From assembly GCF_002095535.1 (NCBI RefSeq), contig NZ_MLJI01000001.1, positions 753,604 through 817,603 of the forward strand: DNA of 64,000 nt. Direction: 5' to 3'. The DNA is from Pantoea cypripedii. Its GTDB lineage: Bacteria; Pseudomonadota; Gammaproteobacteria; Enterobacterales; Enterobacteriaceae. Under the pieces are notes generated by a model. That model ran no database searches. It was given only the letters and a program-made list of their open reading frames with translations, and was not told the origin of the DNA. Positions 1 to 9,477 of this stretch are shown in pieces. Position 1 is the first letter of the stretch; the number at the start of each line of letters is the position of its first letter. The position numbers and the translations under genes are program-made.

Positions 1-1
1 C

Positions 2-52
2 GACAAGTCTCTGGGTAACGTCAATCTGGTGCGTCTGCGCTACGATTTCTAA
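2..52 (+). CDS. C-terminal tail of a probable outer-membrane beta-barrel protein (partial)
   Basis: Only the last 16 codons are inside the window, ending with TAA at 50-52. The final residues, LVRLRYDF, alternate hydrophobic and polar residues and end in phenylalanine, which is the usual C-terminal signature recognised by the BAM complex in outer-membrane barrels. A strong terminator follows directly. The reading frame is chosen because it is the only one that gives such an ending before the terminator. In E. coli the gene left of folA is kefC, an inner-membrane protein, so this neighbour differs. The family cannot be named from 16 residues. Confidence 0.5.
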   Translation, partial: DKSLGNVNLVRLRYDF

Positions 53-59
53 CCCTGTT

Positions 60-90
60 AAAACGGCTCCTGCGGGAGCCGTTTTCTTTT
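60..90 (+). terminator. Rho-independent terminator after the partial left-end gene
   Basis: A perfect 11-bp stem, AAAACGGCTCC (60-70) with GGAGCCGTTTT (75-85), has a 4-base loop and runs into a T-rich tract ending at 90. It lies 8 bases past the stop codon of the left-end gene. Confidence 0.9.
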
Positions 91-279
91 GTCGCACACA
101 GTGCGCTTTTCTTTACAGGCGCATACACGCCAGATCCTCTTTTCACGCTGCCTTGTACCGTTTCACCACCCATTTATGGCGCCTCTTTCGGAAATTGGTG
201 AGAAAAGCGGTGTAAAACTCTGTCCAATAACAAAAATGCGGTGGCAAAGGAGCTTTACGTAAATAGCGAGTTCGCCCTA

Positions 280-308
280 TCGACGAAAGTTTCGCCTTTA
301 CGTATGAT
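280..308 (+). promoter_or_regulatory. Predicted sigma-70 promoter of folA
   Basis: A -10 box TATGAT (303-308) matches 5 of 6 consensus bases. A -35 candidate TCGACG (280-285, 4 of 6) sits 17 bp upstream. Transcription would start near 315, about 25 bases before the folA ATG. This is a motif match only; the rest of the 53-340 gap shows no other gene. Confidence 0.5.
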
Positions 309-340
309 GGCGCCAATTTTTTTCCTGTAGGTCTTTTAAC

Positions 341-823
341 ATGATTAGTCTGATCGCGGCACTGGCAGCGGATCGCATCATCGGTATGGAAAACGCCATG
401 CCCTGGAACCTGTCGGCTGATTTAGCCTGGTTCAAACGTAACACCCTGAATAAGCCGGTGATCATGGGTCGCCTGACCTTTGAATCGATTGGCCGTCCGT
501 TACCGGGACGTCTGAATATTGTGGTCAGCAGCCAGCCGGGCACCCATGATGGCGTGACCTGGGTAACGTCACTGGAAGATGCGGTCAATGCCGCGGGTGA
601 TGCTGAAGAGGTGATGGTGATTGGTGGTGGGCGTATTTATGAGCAGATGCTGCCGCGCGCCGATCGTCTCTATCTCACCCATATCGATGCGGAAGTGGAA
701 GGCGACACCCAATTCCCGGACTACGAACCGGATGAGTGGCAGTCAACCTTCAGTGAATTCCATGATGCCGACGCCCAGAACTCACACAGTTACTGCTTCG
801 AGATTCTGGAACGCCGCCGTTAA
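341..823 (+). CDS. folA: Dihydrofolate reductase
   Basis: The 160-residue protein reduces dihydrofolate to tetrahydrofolate with NADPH in the cytoplasm and is the target of trimethoprim. The N-terminus has the DHFR Met20-loop pattern with Pro21-Trp22 and the substrate-binding acid Asp27. The NADPH-binding segment [10 protein letters not shown] lies near residue 93. Length is one residue from E. coli FolA. It faces apaH convergently, as in E. coli. The start at 341 aligns with the family start. No resistance-type change can be judged without an alignment. Confidence 0.97.
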   Translation: MISLIAALAADRIIGMENAMPWNLSADLAWFKRNTLNKPVIMGRLTFESIGRPLPGRLNIVVSSQPGTHDGVTWVTSLEDAVNAAGDAEEVMVIGGGRIYEQMLPRADRLYLTHIDAEVEGDTQFPDYEPDEWQSTFSEFHDADAQNSHSYCFEILERRR

Positions 824-835
824 TTAACGGCAGCT

Positions 836-884
836 CGGTTTATCGCGCGGATGGCACAAGACGCGCGATAAACCGCGGCGCTAC
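836..884. repeat. Degenerate REP-like inverted repeat between folA and apaH
   Basis: A 14-bp perfect stem (836-849 with 862-875) encloses a 12-base loop, and the right side continues into GGCGCTAC. The core GTTTATCGCGC and the CTAC end match the better preserved elements at 8703 and 53355, but the left GTAG end is missing. It lies at the convergent 3' ends of folA and apaH and overlaps the apaH stop. It may act as a bidirectional terminator or mRNA 3' stabiliser. Confidence 0.7.
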
Positions 885-1732
885 GGATGGGGATGTGTTG
901 CGCTCTGCGCCATCGCCTGTTCGCGGTTAGAGTGCTGGACGTAATATTGCTGCGTTTCCCAGTGCAGCAAAGTTAGCGTGCCACCCCAGCAGCAGCCGGT
1001 ATCAAGACCGATAATCCCTTCCGGTGTACCTTTGCCTTCCAGCGATGCCCAGTGGCCAAACACCACGGTGTAATCCTGCGCGACCGGACTCGGGATCTTA
1101 AACCAGGGTTTGAGCGGGGGTGGGGCGGATTCCGGCGCATCTTTGCAGATCATATCCAGCTGACCATTCGGGAAGCAGAAACGCATACGCGTCAGCGCGT
1201 TGGTGCTGAAACGCAGACGCGACAGTCCGCTAAGTTCCGGCGTCCAGTTATTCGGCATATCGCCATACATGGCATCGAGGAACAGTGGATAACTATCGCT
1301 GGAAAGCACCGCTTCGACTTCGCGCGCGCAAATTTTTGCCGTCGCCAGATCCCACTGCGGCGTGATGCCCGCGTGCGCCATCACCAGCTTTTTCTCTTCA
1401 TCCACCTGCAATAACGGCTGGCGACGCAGCCAGTTAATCAGCTCATCGGCATCGTCAGCTTCCAGCAAGGGGGTCAGGCGATCTTTCGGTTTATTGCGGC
1501 TGATACCGGCAAACACCGCCAGCAGATGCAGGTCGTGGTTGCCCAGCACCAACCGTACGCAATCCCCTAGCGATTTCACATAGCGCAGCACGTCGAGAGA
1601 ACCAGGTCCGCGCGCCACCAGGTCACCGGTCAGCCACAGGGTATCCTGTTGCGGATCGAAATTAACCTGTGCCAAAAGGGCACGAAGCTCATCGTAACAG
1701 CCGTGAATATCGCCAATCAGGTATGTACTCAT
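881..1732 (-). CDS. apaH: Diadenosine tetraphosphatase, symmetrical
   Basis: ApaH (283 residues; about 280 in E. coli) hydrolyses Ap4A symmetrically to two ADP and also decaps Np4-capped RNA. The metallophosphatase signature is plain: [10 protein letters not shown] near residue 7, [10 protein letters not shown] near 36 and GNHDLHLL near 64, giving the Asp/His/Asn metal ligands. It is the last gene of the leftward lptD-surA-pdxA-rsmA-apaG-apaH series, 51 bases after apaG. Its 3' end meets folA convergently. Confidence 0.96.
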   Translation of the reverse strand: MSTYLIGDIHGCYDELRALLAQVNFDPQQDTLWLTGDLVARGPGSLDVLRYVKSLGDCVRLVLGNHDLHLLAVFAGISRNKPKDRLTPLLEADDADELINWLRRQPLLQVDEEKKLVMAHAGITPQWDLATAKICAREVEAVLSSDSYPLFLDAMYGDMPNNWTPELSGLSRLRFSTNALTRMRFCFPNGQLDMICKDAPESAPPPLKPWFKIPSPVAQDYTVVFGHWASLEGKGTPEGIIGLDTGCCWGGTLTLLHWETQQYYVQHSNREQAMAQSATHPHP

Positions 1733-1783
1733 TACGTCAGTCCGGTTAAAACGCGCCGCCCGGACGGGCCGGGCGGAGAAGGA

Positions 1784-2161
1784 TTAGTGGATGTGGGTTT
1801 GTACCGCAAGCCGGAACACCGGGATCTCGACAAAGAACTCTTCACCTTCCTCGTCGATCATTACGTAGTGGCCTTGCATGGTGCCCATCGGCGTTTCAAG
1901 GATCGCGCCGCTGGTATATTGAAATTCGTTGCCCGGGGCGATATGAGGCTGTTCGCCAACCACACCTTCGCCCTGAACTTCGGTCTGGCGGCCATTACCG
2001 TTGGTGATCAACCAGTATCGGCCACGCAGCTGGACGCTGTTGCGTCCCAGATTGCGGATGGTGATGGTGTAGGCAAACACGTAGCGCTCCTCGTCAGGTG
2101 ACGATTGCGACTCCACATACAGGCTTTGTACCTGGATACAGACGCGGGCCAATTCACTCAT
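1784..2161 (-). CDS. apaG: ApaG family protein (Co2+/Mg2+ efflux-associated)
   Basis: The 125-residue protein matches ApaG, a single immunoglobulin/fibronectin-III-like beta-sandwich domain. Its biochemical role is unclear; mutants in Salmonella affect cobalt resistance and magnesium efflux. I chose the ATG at 2161 because [11 protein letters not shown] is the family start and it gives the usual 125 residues. A 34-residue upstream extension would run into rsmA. Only 4 bases separate it from the rsmA stop, so translation is probably coupled. Confidence 0.93.
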   Translation of the reverse strand: MSELARVCIQVQSLYVESQSSPDEERYVFAYTITIRNLGRNSVQLRGRYWLITNGNGRQTEVQGEGVVGEQPHIAPGNEFQYTSGAILETPMGTMQGHYVMIDEEGEEFFVEIPVFRLAVQTHIH

Positions 2162-2165
2162 GCAC

Positions 2166-2990
2166 TCAGTTCTCCGGGGTTGCTGCCTGATGATTGCCAA
2201 GCCAGTTGGCCAGTTGACAATATTGCGCCACCGAGACGTTTTCTGCACGCAGGGTCGCATCAATATTCAGTGCATCCAGCGCACCCGCAGTAAACAGGTG
2301 ACTGAGACTATTGCGCAGCGTTTTACGGCGCTGACCAAAGGCTTCAGTCGTAATGCGGCTGAGCAGACGCACATCACTGACCGGATGTTGCGGCTGGGTA
2401 AAGGGCACCAGGCGTACCACCGCAGAGTCCACTTTAGGCGGTGGTGTGAAAGATTGTGGCGGCACTTCCAGCACCGGAATCACCTGACAATAATACTGCG
2501 CCATCACGCTGAGTCGACCATAGGCTTTGCTGCCCGGTCCGGCCACCAGACGGTTGACCACTTCTTTCTGCAGCATGAAGTGCATGTCTTTAATCGAACC
2601 AGTATAGCTGAAAAGGTGGAACATCAGCGGGGTGGAAATGTTGTACGGCAGGTTGCCGAAAACACGCAACGGCTGGCCTTTCTCCTGCGCCAGCGCAGAG
2701 AAATCAAAGGTCATCGCATCCTGCTGGAAGATGGTCAGTTTAGGACCGAGGAACGGATGCGTTTGCAAACGTGCGGCAAGGTCGCGGTCCAGTTCCACCA
2801 CGGTCAGTGCATCCAGACGCTCGCCCACCGGCTCAGTCAATGCGCCAAGGCCAGGGCCGATCTCCACCAGGGCTTCACCTTTTTGCGGATGAATGGCGGA
2901 GACAATGCTGTCGATAATGTACTGATCGTTCAGGAAGTTTTGCCCGAAACGTTTACGGGCGTAATGCCCCTGATGGACGCGATTATTCAT
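2166..2990 (-). CDS. rsmA: 16S rRNA (adenine1518-N6/adenine1519-N6)-dimethyltransferase
   Basis: RsmA/KsgA dimethylates two adjacent adenines in the 3' terminal helix of 16S rRNA late in 30S assembly, using S-adenosylmethionine. The 274-residue protein shows the SAM-binding motif [12 protein letters not shown] near residue 43 and the catalytic motif NLPYNIS near 113. The start overlaps the end of pdxA by 8 bases. Loss of this gene gives kasugamycin resistance in E. coli; nothing here suggests inactivation. Confidence 0.97.
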   Translation of the reverse strand: MNNRVHQGHYARKRFGQNFLNDQYIIDSIVSAIHPQKGEALVEIGPGLGALTEPVGERLDALTVVELDRDLAARLQTHPFLGPKLTIFQQDAMTFDFSALAQEKGQPLRVFGNLPYNISTPLMFHLFSYTGSIKDMHFMLQKEVVNRLVAGPGSKAYGRLSVMAQYYCQVIPVLEVPPQSFTPPPKVDSAVVRLVPFTQPQHPVSDVRLLSRITTEAFGQRRKTLRNSLSHLFTAGALDALNIDATLRAENVSVAQYCQLANWLGNHQAATPEN

Positions 2991-3975
2991 TACTGCTCTT
3001 GATCATAGTGATGGCGAGGTTAAGCGCCGTAATAAAGCTGCCCGGTTCCGCCTGGCCCAGTCCGGCCAGTTCCAGCGCGGTACCGTGGTCAACGGAGGTA
3101 CGGATAAAGGGCAGGCCCAGCGTAATATTCACCGCACGGCCAAACCCCTGAAATTTTAGCACCGGCAAGCCCTGATCGTGATACATCGCCAGCACCGCAT
3201 CTGCATGTTGCAGATATTTGGGCTGGAACAGGGTGTCAGCGGGGAGCGGGCCGGTTAATTGGATGCCTTGCTGGCGTAATTCGTCCAGCGCCGGAATGAT
3301 GGTATCGATCTCTTCGCGGCCCATATGGCCACCTTCGCCCGCGTGTGGATTCAGACCGCAGACGAAAATATGCGGATTCGGCAGACCGAATTTCTGCTGC
3401 ATATCGCGATGCAGAATGGTGATCACTTCATGCAGGCTGTCACGCGTGATGGCTGCTGAGACATCTTTGAGCGGCAGATGCGTGGTTGCCAGTGCCACCC
3501 GCAGTTCTTCGGTAGCCAGCATCATTACGACACGGTCACCGCCAGCGCGATCGGCAAAAAACTCGGTATGCCCGGTAAAGGGGATACCAGCATCGTTGAT
3601 CACACCTTTGTGCACCGGGCCGGTAATCAGGGCAGAAAATTCGCCATTCAGACAGCCGTCACAGGCGCGCGCCAGAGTTTCCAGCACGTAGTGGCTGTTG
3701 GCGACCGTTAACTCACCGGGGGTGACAGGCTGGGCGGTATCGACCTGTAACAGCGTCAGCGATCCAGCCTGTTGTGGCTGGGGCGCGACGCCGGGCTGGT
3801 AATCACGCAGCGTCAGCGGTAAACCTAACTGCGCGGCACGGCGACGCAACAACTCGCCGTCGGCACACACCACCAGTTCAACTGGCCAGTCACGCTGAGC
3901 CAGTTGCACGGTTAAATCAGGACCAATCCCGGCAGGTTCGCCGGGAGTGATCACCACACGATAATTACTGACCAT
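2983..3975 (-). CDS. pdxA: 4-hydroxythreonine-4-phosphate dehydrogenase
   Basis: PdxA (330 residues, as in E. coli within one or two) oxidises 4-phosphohydroxy-L-threonine in the DXP-dependent pyridoxal phosphate pathway. The family start [15 protein letters not shown] is at residues 7-21. Metal-ligand histidines are visible in [15 protein letters not shown] and NPHAGEGG. It overlaps surA by 11 bases upstream and rsmA by 8 bases downstream, in the conserved operon order lptD-surA-pdxA-rsmA-apaGH. Confidence 0.97.
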   Translation of the reverse strand: MVSNYRVVITPGEPAGIGPDLTVQLAQRDWPVELVVCADGELLRRRAAQLGLPLTLRDYQPGVAPQPQQAGSLTLLQVDTAQPVTPGELTVANSHYVLETLARACDGCLNGEFSALITGPVHKGVINDAGIPFTGHTEFFADRAGGDRVVMMLATEELRVALATTHLPLKDVSAAITRDSLHEVITILHRDMQQKFGLPNPHIFVCGLNPHAGEGGHMGREEIDTIIPALDELRQQGIQLTGPLPADTLFQPKYLQHADAVLAMYHDQGLPVLKFQGFGRAVNITLGLPFIRTSVDHGTALELAGLGQAEPGSFITALNLAITMIKSSNE

Positions 3976-5260
3976 TGTTATCCAGAATCTTCACGTAAGC
4001 ACTGGCGCGCTGTTCCTGCATCCAGGTTTGCGCTTCTTCCGCGAATTTACGGTTAAACAGCAGACGATAGGCACGTTCTTTCTGCGCGGCGTCAGTTTTA
4101 TCAACCTGACGGGTATCCAGCAGCTGAATCAGGTGCCAGCCGAACGAAGAGTGAACCGGCTGGCTGGTCTGGCCTTTCTGCAGACGCATTAACGCATCGC
4201 GGAATGCCGGATCAAAGGCTTCCGGAGAGGTCCAACCCAAATCGCCACCCTGGTTCGCTGAACCCGGATCGTCCGAATACTGTTTGGCAGCAGCAGCGAA
4301 AGTGATCTTACCGCTGCGAATATCAGCGGCGATCTCTTCCAGCTTGGCGCGTGCCTGGTCGTCAGTCAGGATCGGTGACGGTTTCAGCAGGATGTGACGT
4401 GCGTGCACTTCGGTGACGGAGATGTTTTTGCTCTCACCACGCAGATCGTTCACTTTCAGGATATGGAAGCCAACGCCTGAGCGGATGGGACCGACCACAT
4501 CACCTTTCTTCGCGGTTGCCAGTGCCTGAGAAAACAGGGTCGGCAGCTCTTCAATTTTGGCCCAACCCATATTGCCGCCTTTCAGCGCCTGCGGATCAGC
4601 AGAATAGGTCACCGCCAGTTTGCCGAAGTCAGCGCCTTTTTTCAGTTCACCTACCAGCTGATGAGCCAGTGCTTCCTGATCATCAACCTGTTTCTGCGTC
4701 GGGTTTTCCGGCAGTGGCAGCAGGATCTGGCTCACGTTCAGCTCAGTACCCTGAGTGTTCTGTGAACCCACCTGCTTCGCCAGCGTATCCACTTCCTGCG
4801 GCAGAATGGTGACGCGACGACGGACTTCGTTGTTACGCACTTCAGAGATCATCATCTCTTTACGGATCTGTGCACGATATTCGTTGTAGTTGATACCGTC
4901 GTAAGCGATGCGGCTGCGCAGTTGATCGAGGGTCATATGGTTCTGCCCGGCGATGTTCTGGATGGCTTCGTCCAGCTGCTGGTCGCTGACCTGCAGGCCC
5001 GCTTTTTCACCCATTTGCAGAATGATGCTATCCATGATCTGGCGCTCAAGGATCTGATGACGCAGGGTGTTGTCATCCGGCAATTGCTGATGGGCCTGCT
5101 GTGCCTGTGCTTTTACTGTGCGCAGCATGCTATCAACGTCACTCTCCAGCACCACGCCGTTATTCACCACGGCGGCAACTTTGTCTACCATTTGCGGGGC
5201 TGCGAACGCGGTGTTAGCGACAACCGCCACACCAAGAATCAGCATTCTCCAGTTCTTCAT
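3965..5260 (-). CDS. surA: Periplasmic chaperone and peptidyl-prolyl isomerase SurA
   Basis: SurA escorts unfolded outer-membrane barrels, including LptD, across the periplasm to the BAM complex. The 431-residue precursor has a Sec signal peptide ([20 protein letters not shown], cut before APQ). It then has an N-terminal chaperone domain, two parvulin domains (roughly residues 175-275 and 285-385, each with the HILLK/FHILKV-type pattern) and a C-terminal helix. It follows lptD by 54 bases, so chaperone and client are cotranscribed. Confidence 0.97.
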   Translation of the reverse strand: MKNWRMLILGVAVVANTAFAAPQMVDKVAAVVNNGVVLESDVDSMLRTVKAQAQQAHQQLPDDNTLRHQILERQIMDSIILQMGEKAGLQVSDQQLDEAIQNIAGQNHMTLDQLRSRIAYDGINYNEYRAQIRKEMMISEVRNNEVRRRVTILPQEVDTLAKQVGSQNTQGTELNVSQILLPLPENPTQKQVDDQEALAHQLVGELKKGADFGKLAVTYSADPQALKGGNMGWAKIEELPTLFSQALATAKKGDVVGPIRSGVGFHILKVNDLRGESKNISVTEVHARHILLKPSPILTDDQARAKLEEIAADIRSGKITFAAAAKQYSDDPGSANQGGDLGWTSPEAFDPAFRDALMRLQKGQTSQPVHSSFGWHLIQLLDTRQVDKTDAAQKERAYRLLFNRKFAEEAQTWMQEQRASAYVKILDNNGQ

Positions 5261-5314
5261 ACTTTATCCATTGTTGTTTCCGCACTGCGGGATAGCCTGT
5301 CAAACATCACAACA

Positions 5315-7690
5315 TCAGAAACCCTGCTGGTAAGGGATAATGCCCTGACGCAGCATTTGATGGGTGCCTAAGCCATAGTCGGAGCTAAGGCCACGTAGCT
5401 CAATGTTGAATGAGATTTGGTTGTCATACTTACTTTCGTTGTTTTCCCAACCGTTGATTTTGCGCTCGTAGCCAAGACGGATCGCGTAGCAGCAGGAGCT
5501 ATACTGCAGGCCCAGTAACTGATCAGCCGGTTTGCTGTTGCGGGTGTCGTAGTAATACGCACCCACCAGCGACCAGGCATCAGCAATCGGCCAGCTGGCA
5601 GTCGCACCCACCTGGGATATCCCGTTTTTATAGATCGGGTTAGTCAGCAGACTTGAATCATTCAGCGCCTGCGCCACGTATTCCGGGCTGCTGTAGCGGT
5701 AGCTCAGCTGCACCATACGGTCGGCGTCCTGACGATACTCCAGCACCGCATTGCCCTGCGCTACGTTATCAAGGCGGGTATCGTATTGCAGCCCGCCACG
5801 CACGGCCCAGCGATCGCTTACCTTCCAGTAAGTGTCACCGGCCCAGATCAGGCTGCCGGTGTCATCTTCATCACTGGTCTGGTTAACACCAGTCCGCGAT
5901 GGGGTAAACGAGTAGATTTGACCCACAGAAACGTTAAAACGTTCAACCAGATCGTTATCATAAATTCGGGTGGTGACACCGGTTGCCACTTGATTGGCCG
6001 AAGCGATGCGATCGAGGCCACTGTATGTGCGATCGCGGAACAGACCGGTGTAGTCGGTTTGCAGCAGCGTTGAGTCATACGGGTAGATACTGCTCTGGTC
6101 ACGGTACGGAATATAGAGGTACTGTACGCGCGGTTCCAGCGTCTGGGTGTAGCCCTCAGCCCAGTCCATATCGCGGTCAAACACCAAACGCCCGTCCACT
6201 TTAAACTGTGGCAGCGTGCGGTTGACGGAATCTTTCAGCAAACCGCTGGCGGTGCGATCGTATGATGCGCTGTTGTAATAATCGAGGCCGTCCTGCTGGT
6301 AATGCGTGGCGAGGAATTTGGCTTCGGTATCCAGACTGGCCCAGCCATTCGACAACGGCAGATCCAGCGTTGGTTCGATATGCAGACGTGTCGCTTCTGG
6401 CATTCGGCTATTCACGTTGGTGAATTTCACCGCTTGCGCATAAATATGCCCATCAAAGGGTCCGATATCGTTCTGATAGAAATTCAGATCGAGCTGCGGC
6501 ATCGCGCGATAAATATTGCTGGTACTGGTGCTGCCAAAGACCTGGAAATCTTTGGTGGAGAGCGTCGCGTCCCAGTTGGTATCCGCATAGCCTGCGCTGA
6601 ATTTCTGCGTCGCATAACCATCGGTGGAGCTGTAGTACTTCGACGTGAGATCGGTGAAGTAGTAAGGATCGCTGACTTTGGTGTAGTCGGCGTTGAAACG
6701 CCAGTGTTGATCGTAAACACCAGCGTGACGCCAGTAGAACAACCAGCGATCGGAGCTGGCATCCTGCGAAATGCCGCGCACCGCTTTATCGTTATCGTAC
6801 TGTTTGTCTGATGGCAGATAATCGAATTCCATCAAACCGCCACCGAACTCGCTCAGATAACGGAATTCGTTCTGCAACTGCATGCCGCGCTTGCTCATGT
6901 AGTGCGGCGTAATGGTCGCATCGGCCTGCGGCGCAATGTTCCAGTAATACGGCAGCATGAACTCGAAGCCATTGGTGCTGCTGTATTTTGCGTTAGGGAT
7001 CAGGAAACCGGAACGACGGCGATCGCCAATCGGCAGCTGCATATATGGGCTGTAGAACACCGGCACGTTGCCCAGTTTGAAGCGTGCGTTCCAGATCTCC
7101 GCCACTTCTTCCTGACGATCCTGAATCACTTCAGAACCAACCACGCTCCAGCTATTGGAGCCAGGCAGACAGGAGGTAAAGCTGCCGTTTTCGAGGATGG
7201 TATAACGATTGTCGCCGCGCAGTTTCATCTGGTCAGCATCACCACGCCCCTGACGGCCCACCATTTGATAGGTACCGTTCCAGACGTTGGTGTCTTTGGT
7301 ATTCAGATTCGACCAGGCTTTCGGACCTTTCAGGATGACCTGATTGTCGTCGTAGTGCACATTACCCAACGCATCGACAGTACGCACCGGGGTGGTTTGC
7401 CCATCCTGCTGGCGCTGATGCAGCTGAACTTCGTCGGCATTCAGGCGGCTGTTACCCTGCTGTACATCGACATTGCCGGTGAACACCGCGTCGTTGGGAT
7501 AGTTCCCTTTAGACGTGTCAGAATGAATCGTGACGGGCAGCGAGTTCGTGTCTTTACTCTCCACCAACGGGCGGTTGAAGCTCGGCACGCCCAGCATACA
7601 CTGCGACATTAAGTCGTCGGCCAGTGAATACTGACTGTATAACGCTGCACCAATCATGGTAGCCAGCACGGTAGGTATACGTTTTTTCAT
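5315..7690 (-). CDS. lptD: LPS-assembly outer-membrane protein LptD
   Basis: LptD with LptE inserts lipopolysaccharide into the outer leaflet of the outer membrane. With the ATG at 7690 the protein has 791 residues (784 in E. coli) and begins [14 protein letters not shown], a signal peptide cut near ALYSQYSLA. This start puts the first structural cysteine at residue 31, as in E. coli. The other three disulfide cysteines appear as SCLPG and SSCC. An ATG 36 bases upstream would add 12 residues before the signal peptide and is less likely. An N-terminal beta-jellyroll is followed by a 26-strand barrel. Confidence 0.96.
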   Translation of the reverse strand: MKKRIPTVLATMIGAALYSQYSLADDLMSQCMLGVPSFNRPLVESKDTNSLPVTIHSDTSKGNYPNDAVFTGNVDVQQGNSRLNADEVQLHQRQQDGQTTPVRTVDALGNVHYDDNQVILKGPKAWSNLNTKDTNVWNGTYQMVGRQGRGDADQMKLRGDNRYTILENGSFTSCLPGSNSWSVVGSEVIQDRQEEVAEIWNARFKLGNVPVFYSPYMQLPIGDRRRSGFLIPNAKYSSTNGFEFMLPYYWNIAPQADATITPHYMSKRGMQLQNEFRYLSEFGGGLMEFDYLPSDKQYDNDKAVRGISQDASSDRWLFYWRHAGVYDQHWRFNADYTKVSDPYYFTDLTSKYYSSTDGYATQKFSAGYADTNWDATLSTKDFQVFGSTSTSNIYRAMPQLDLNFYQNDIGPFDGHIYAQAVKFTNVNSRMPEATRLHIEPTLDLPLSNGWASLDTEAKFLATHYQQDGLDYYNSASYDRTASGLLKDSVNRTLPQFKVDGRLVFDRDMDWAEGYTQTLEPRVQYLYIPYRDQSSIYPYDSTLLQTDYTGLFRDRTYSGLDRIASANQVATGVTTRIYDNDLVERFNVSVGQIYSFTPSRTGVNQTSDEDDTGSLIWAGDTYWKVSDRWAVRGGLQYDTRLDNVAQGNAVLEYRQDADRMVQLSYRYSSPEYVAQALNDSSLLTNPIYKNGISQVGATASWPIADAWSLVGAYYYDTRNSKPADQLLGLQYSSCCYAIRLGYERKINGWENNESKYDNQISFNIELRGLSSDYGLGTHQMLRQGIIPYQQGF

Positions 7691-7739
7691 ACGCGGTTTC
7701 GATAATTCCATGAAAACTGGCATCATGCCGACAATCCGG

Positions 7740-7769
7740 TCAGAGACTAACTTACTGCCCGGCGTTGCG
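7740..7769 (-). promoter_or_regulatory. Possible sigma-E promoter of lptD-surA
   Basis: On the minus strand TCTGA (7744-7740) matches the sigma-E -10 element. A GCAAC core about 17-19 bases upstream (7768-7764) resembles GGAAC. The E. coli lptD-surA operon is known to be sigma-E controlled. The -35 match is incomplete, so this is tentative. Confidence 0.3.
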
Positions 7770-7872
7770 CCAGTGTTAATCCTTGTCTGTCCGCGTTGCC
7801 GTTAGGCGCTGAGGTAAATGACAGGTATGATAATGCAATTTTCAGCCGCAAGCATGGCGAATTGAGGAGTTT

Positions 7873-8688
7873 ATGCGCTACTGGGGAAAAGTAATTGGTC
7901 TGGCTCTGGGCTTGCTATCCGGGCTGGGCTTTTGGGGCATCGTACTGGGTCTCATCATTGGCCATATGTTTGATAAAGTGCGCAGCGTTAAAGGACAAGG
8001 CTATTTCGCCAACAACCAGACCCGCCAGACACTGTTTTTTAGCACCACTTTTCAGGTGATGGGCCATTTGACCAAGTCAAAAGGGCGCGTCACGGAAGCG
8101 GATATCCAGATTGCATCCTTATTGATGGACCGGATGCAGCTGCATGGTGATGCGCGTACCGCCGCGCAGCGTGCTTTCCGTGAAGGGAAACAGGGTGACT
8201 ATCCGTTGCGTAATAAATTACGTGAACTGCGCAGCGCCTGTTTTGGTCGTTTTGATCTGATTCGGATGTTTCTGGAAATTCAGATCCAGGCGGCATTTGC
8301 CGATGGTTCACTCCACCCGAATGAACGGCAGGTGCTGTACGTGATTGCCGAGGAGCTGGGCATTTCGCGCATGCAGTTTGACCAGTTCCTGCGCATGATG
8401 GAAGGTGGCCAGCAGTTTGGCGGTGGCGGTTCTTCTTACAGCGGTGGAGGATTCCAGCAGGCCAAACGGGGTCCGACGCTGGAAGATGCCTGTAGTGTGC
8501 TGGGTGTGAAAAGCAGTGACGACAGCACCACCATCAAACGTGCTTACCGTAAGCTGATGTCGGAACATCACCCGGATAAGCTGGTGGCGAAAGGGCTACC
8601 GCCGGAGATGATGGAGATGGCGAAGCAGAAAGCGCAGGAAATTCAGGCAGCTTACGATCTGATTCGTAAGGAAAAAGGATTTAAATAA
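7873..8688 (+). CDS. djlA: Membrane-anchored DnaJ-like co-chaperone DjlA
   Basis: DjlA (271 residues, equal to E. coli) is an inner-membrane type III J-domain protein that stimulates DnaK and affects the Rcs envelope stress response. One N-terminal membrane segment with glycine-rich spacing lies at about residues 7-28. A TerB-like helical domain follows, then a Gly/Ser/Gln linker, and a C-terminal J domain with the HPD motif in SEHHPDKL near residue 235. It is transcribed divergently from lptD. Its stop codon lies inside a perfect terminator palindrome. Confidence 0.96.
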   Translation: MRYWGKVIGLALGLLSGLGFWGIVLGLIIGHMFDKVRSVKGQGYFANNQTRQTLFFSTTFQVMGHLTKSKGRVTEADIQIASLLMDRMQLHGDARTAAQRAFREGKQGDYPLRNKLRELRSACFGRFDLIRMFLEIQIQAAFADGSLHPNERQVLYVIAEELGISRMQFDQFLRMMEGGQQFGGGGSSYSGGGFQQAKRGPTLEDACSVLGVKSSDDSTTIKRAYRKLMSEHHPDKLVAKGLPPEMMEMAKQKAQEIQAAYDLIRKEKGFK

Positions 8689-8699
8689 ATCCTTTTTCC
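8670..8699 (+). terminator. Perfect 14-bp palindrome over the djlA stop codon
   Basis: GGAAAAAGGATTTA (8670-8683) pairs perfectly with 8686-8699 across a 2-base loop, and the right arm includes CTTTTT. The left arm encodes the last djlA codons. It would work as a terminator in either direction between convergent djlA and rluA. Confidence 0.75.
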
Positions 8700-8702
8700 T
8701 CC

Positions 8703-8776
8703 TGTAGCGGCGCGATTTATCGCGCAGGTTTTTCCCGCCCCGCGCACGGAATTGCGCGATAAATCGCGCCGCTACA
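8703..8776. repeat. REPIN-like element: two inverted GTAG-headed REP sequences
   Basis: Perfect 23-base inverted arms lie at 8703-8725 and 8754-8776, about 28 bases apart. Each arm begins TGTAGCGG and contains the self-complementary GCGCGAT-TT-ATCGCGC. GTAG followed by a small palindrome is the layout of REP sequences mobilised by RAYT transposases, and two in inverted orientation form a REPIN. An almost identical copy lies at 53355. It sits between the convergent djlA and rluA genes. Confidence 0.85.
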
Positions 8777-8787
8777 GAGTATTGGAG

Positions 8788-9441
8788 TCAGAAATCCGCG
8801 GGCTGACGAAACGTCATACTGTTACCAAACGCCGGATGGGTGATGGTCAGCGATTCGGCATGCAGCAGCAGGCGCGGAGCCATCGCCAGCGCTTCCGGTG
8901 GCGCATAGAAGCGATCACCGAGAATCGGATGGCCCAGCGCCAGCAAATGCACGCGTAGCTGGTGCGAGCGTCCGGTGATCGGCTTCAGCGCCACGCGCGC
9001 GCTGTTATCCGCGTCATACGCCAATACCTGATATTCCGTCTGCGCCGGTTTTCCCGTCTCGAAACACACCTTTTGCTTTGGCCGGTTCGGCCAGTCACAA
9101 ATCAGCGGTAGATCGATCAATCCCTTTTCCTGCGCCGGGTGGCCCCAGACGCGTGCGACATATTGTTTGGCGGGTTCGCGCTCACGGAACTGGCGCTTCA
9201 GCTCACGTTCCGCCGCTTTGTTCAGAGCCACCACGATCACGCCGCTGGTGGCCATATCCAGACGATGCACCGATTCAGCCTGCGGATAATCGCGCTGAAT
9301 GCGCGTCATCACGCTGTCTTTATGCTCATCGAGGCGGCCCGGCACCGACAGCAAACCACTCGGCTTGTTGACCACCATAATGTGGTCGTCCTGATACAGG
9401 ATATGCAGCCAGGGTTCGAGCGGGGGGTTATAAGGTTCCAT
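8788..9441 (-). CDS. rluA: Dual-specificity pseudouridine synthase RluA (23S rRNA 746 / tRNA 32)
   Basis: RluA isomerises U746 of 23S rRNA and U32 of several tRNAs. The 217-residue protein has the family motif HRLDMATSGVIVVAL near residue 60, whose Asp is the catalytic nucleophile, and the GRSHQLRVH motif near 160. No S4 domain is present, as expected for RluA. It lies 36 bases downstream of rapA on the same strand, with a GC-rich hairpin in the gap. Confidence 0.96.
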   Translation of the reverse strand: MEPYNPPLEPWLHILYQDDHIMVVNKPSGLLSVPGRLDEHKDSVMTRIQRDYPQAESVHRLDMATSGVIVVALNKAAERELKRQFREREPAKQYVARVWGHPAQEKGLIDLPLICDWPNRPKQKVCFETGKPAQTEYQVLAYDADNSARVALKPITGRSHQLRVHLLALGHPILGDRFYAPPEALAMAPRLLLHAESLTITHPAFGNSMTFRQPADF

Positions 9442-9455
9442 CAGCAGTTCCGTAA

Positions 9456-9471
9456 GGGGCCTGACGGCCCC
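9456..9471 (-). terminator. GC-rich hairpin between rapA and rluA
   Basis: GGGGCC (9456-9461) and GGCCCC (9466-9471) form a 6-bp stem with loop TGAC, just past the rapA stop. No U tract follows, so it is a weak terminator or processing signal at best. Confidence 0.35.
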
Positions 9472-9477
9472 GTTCAG

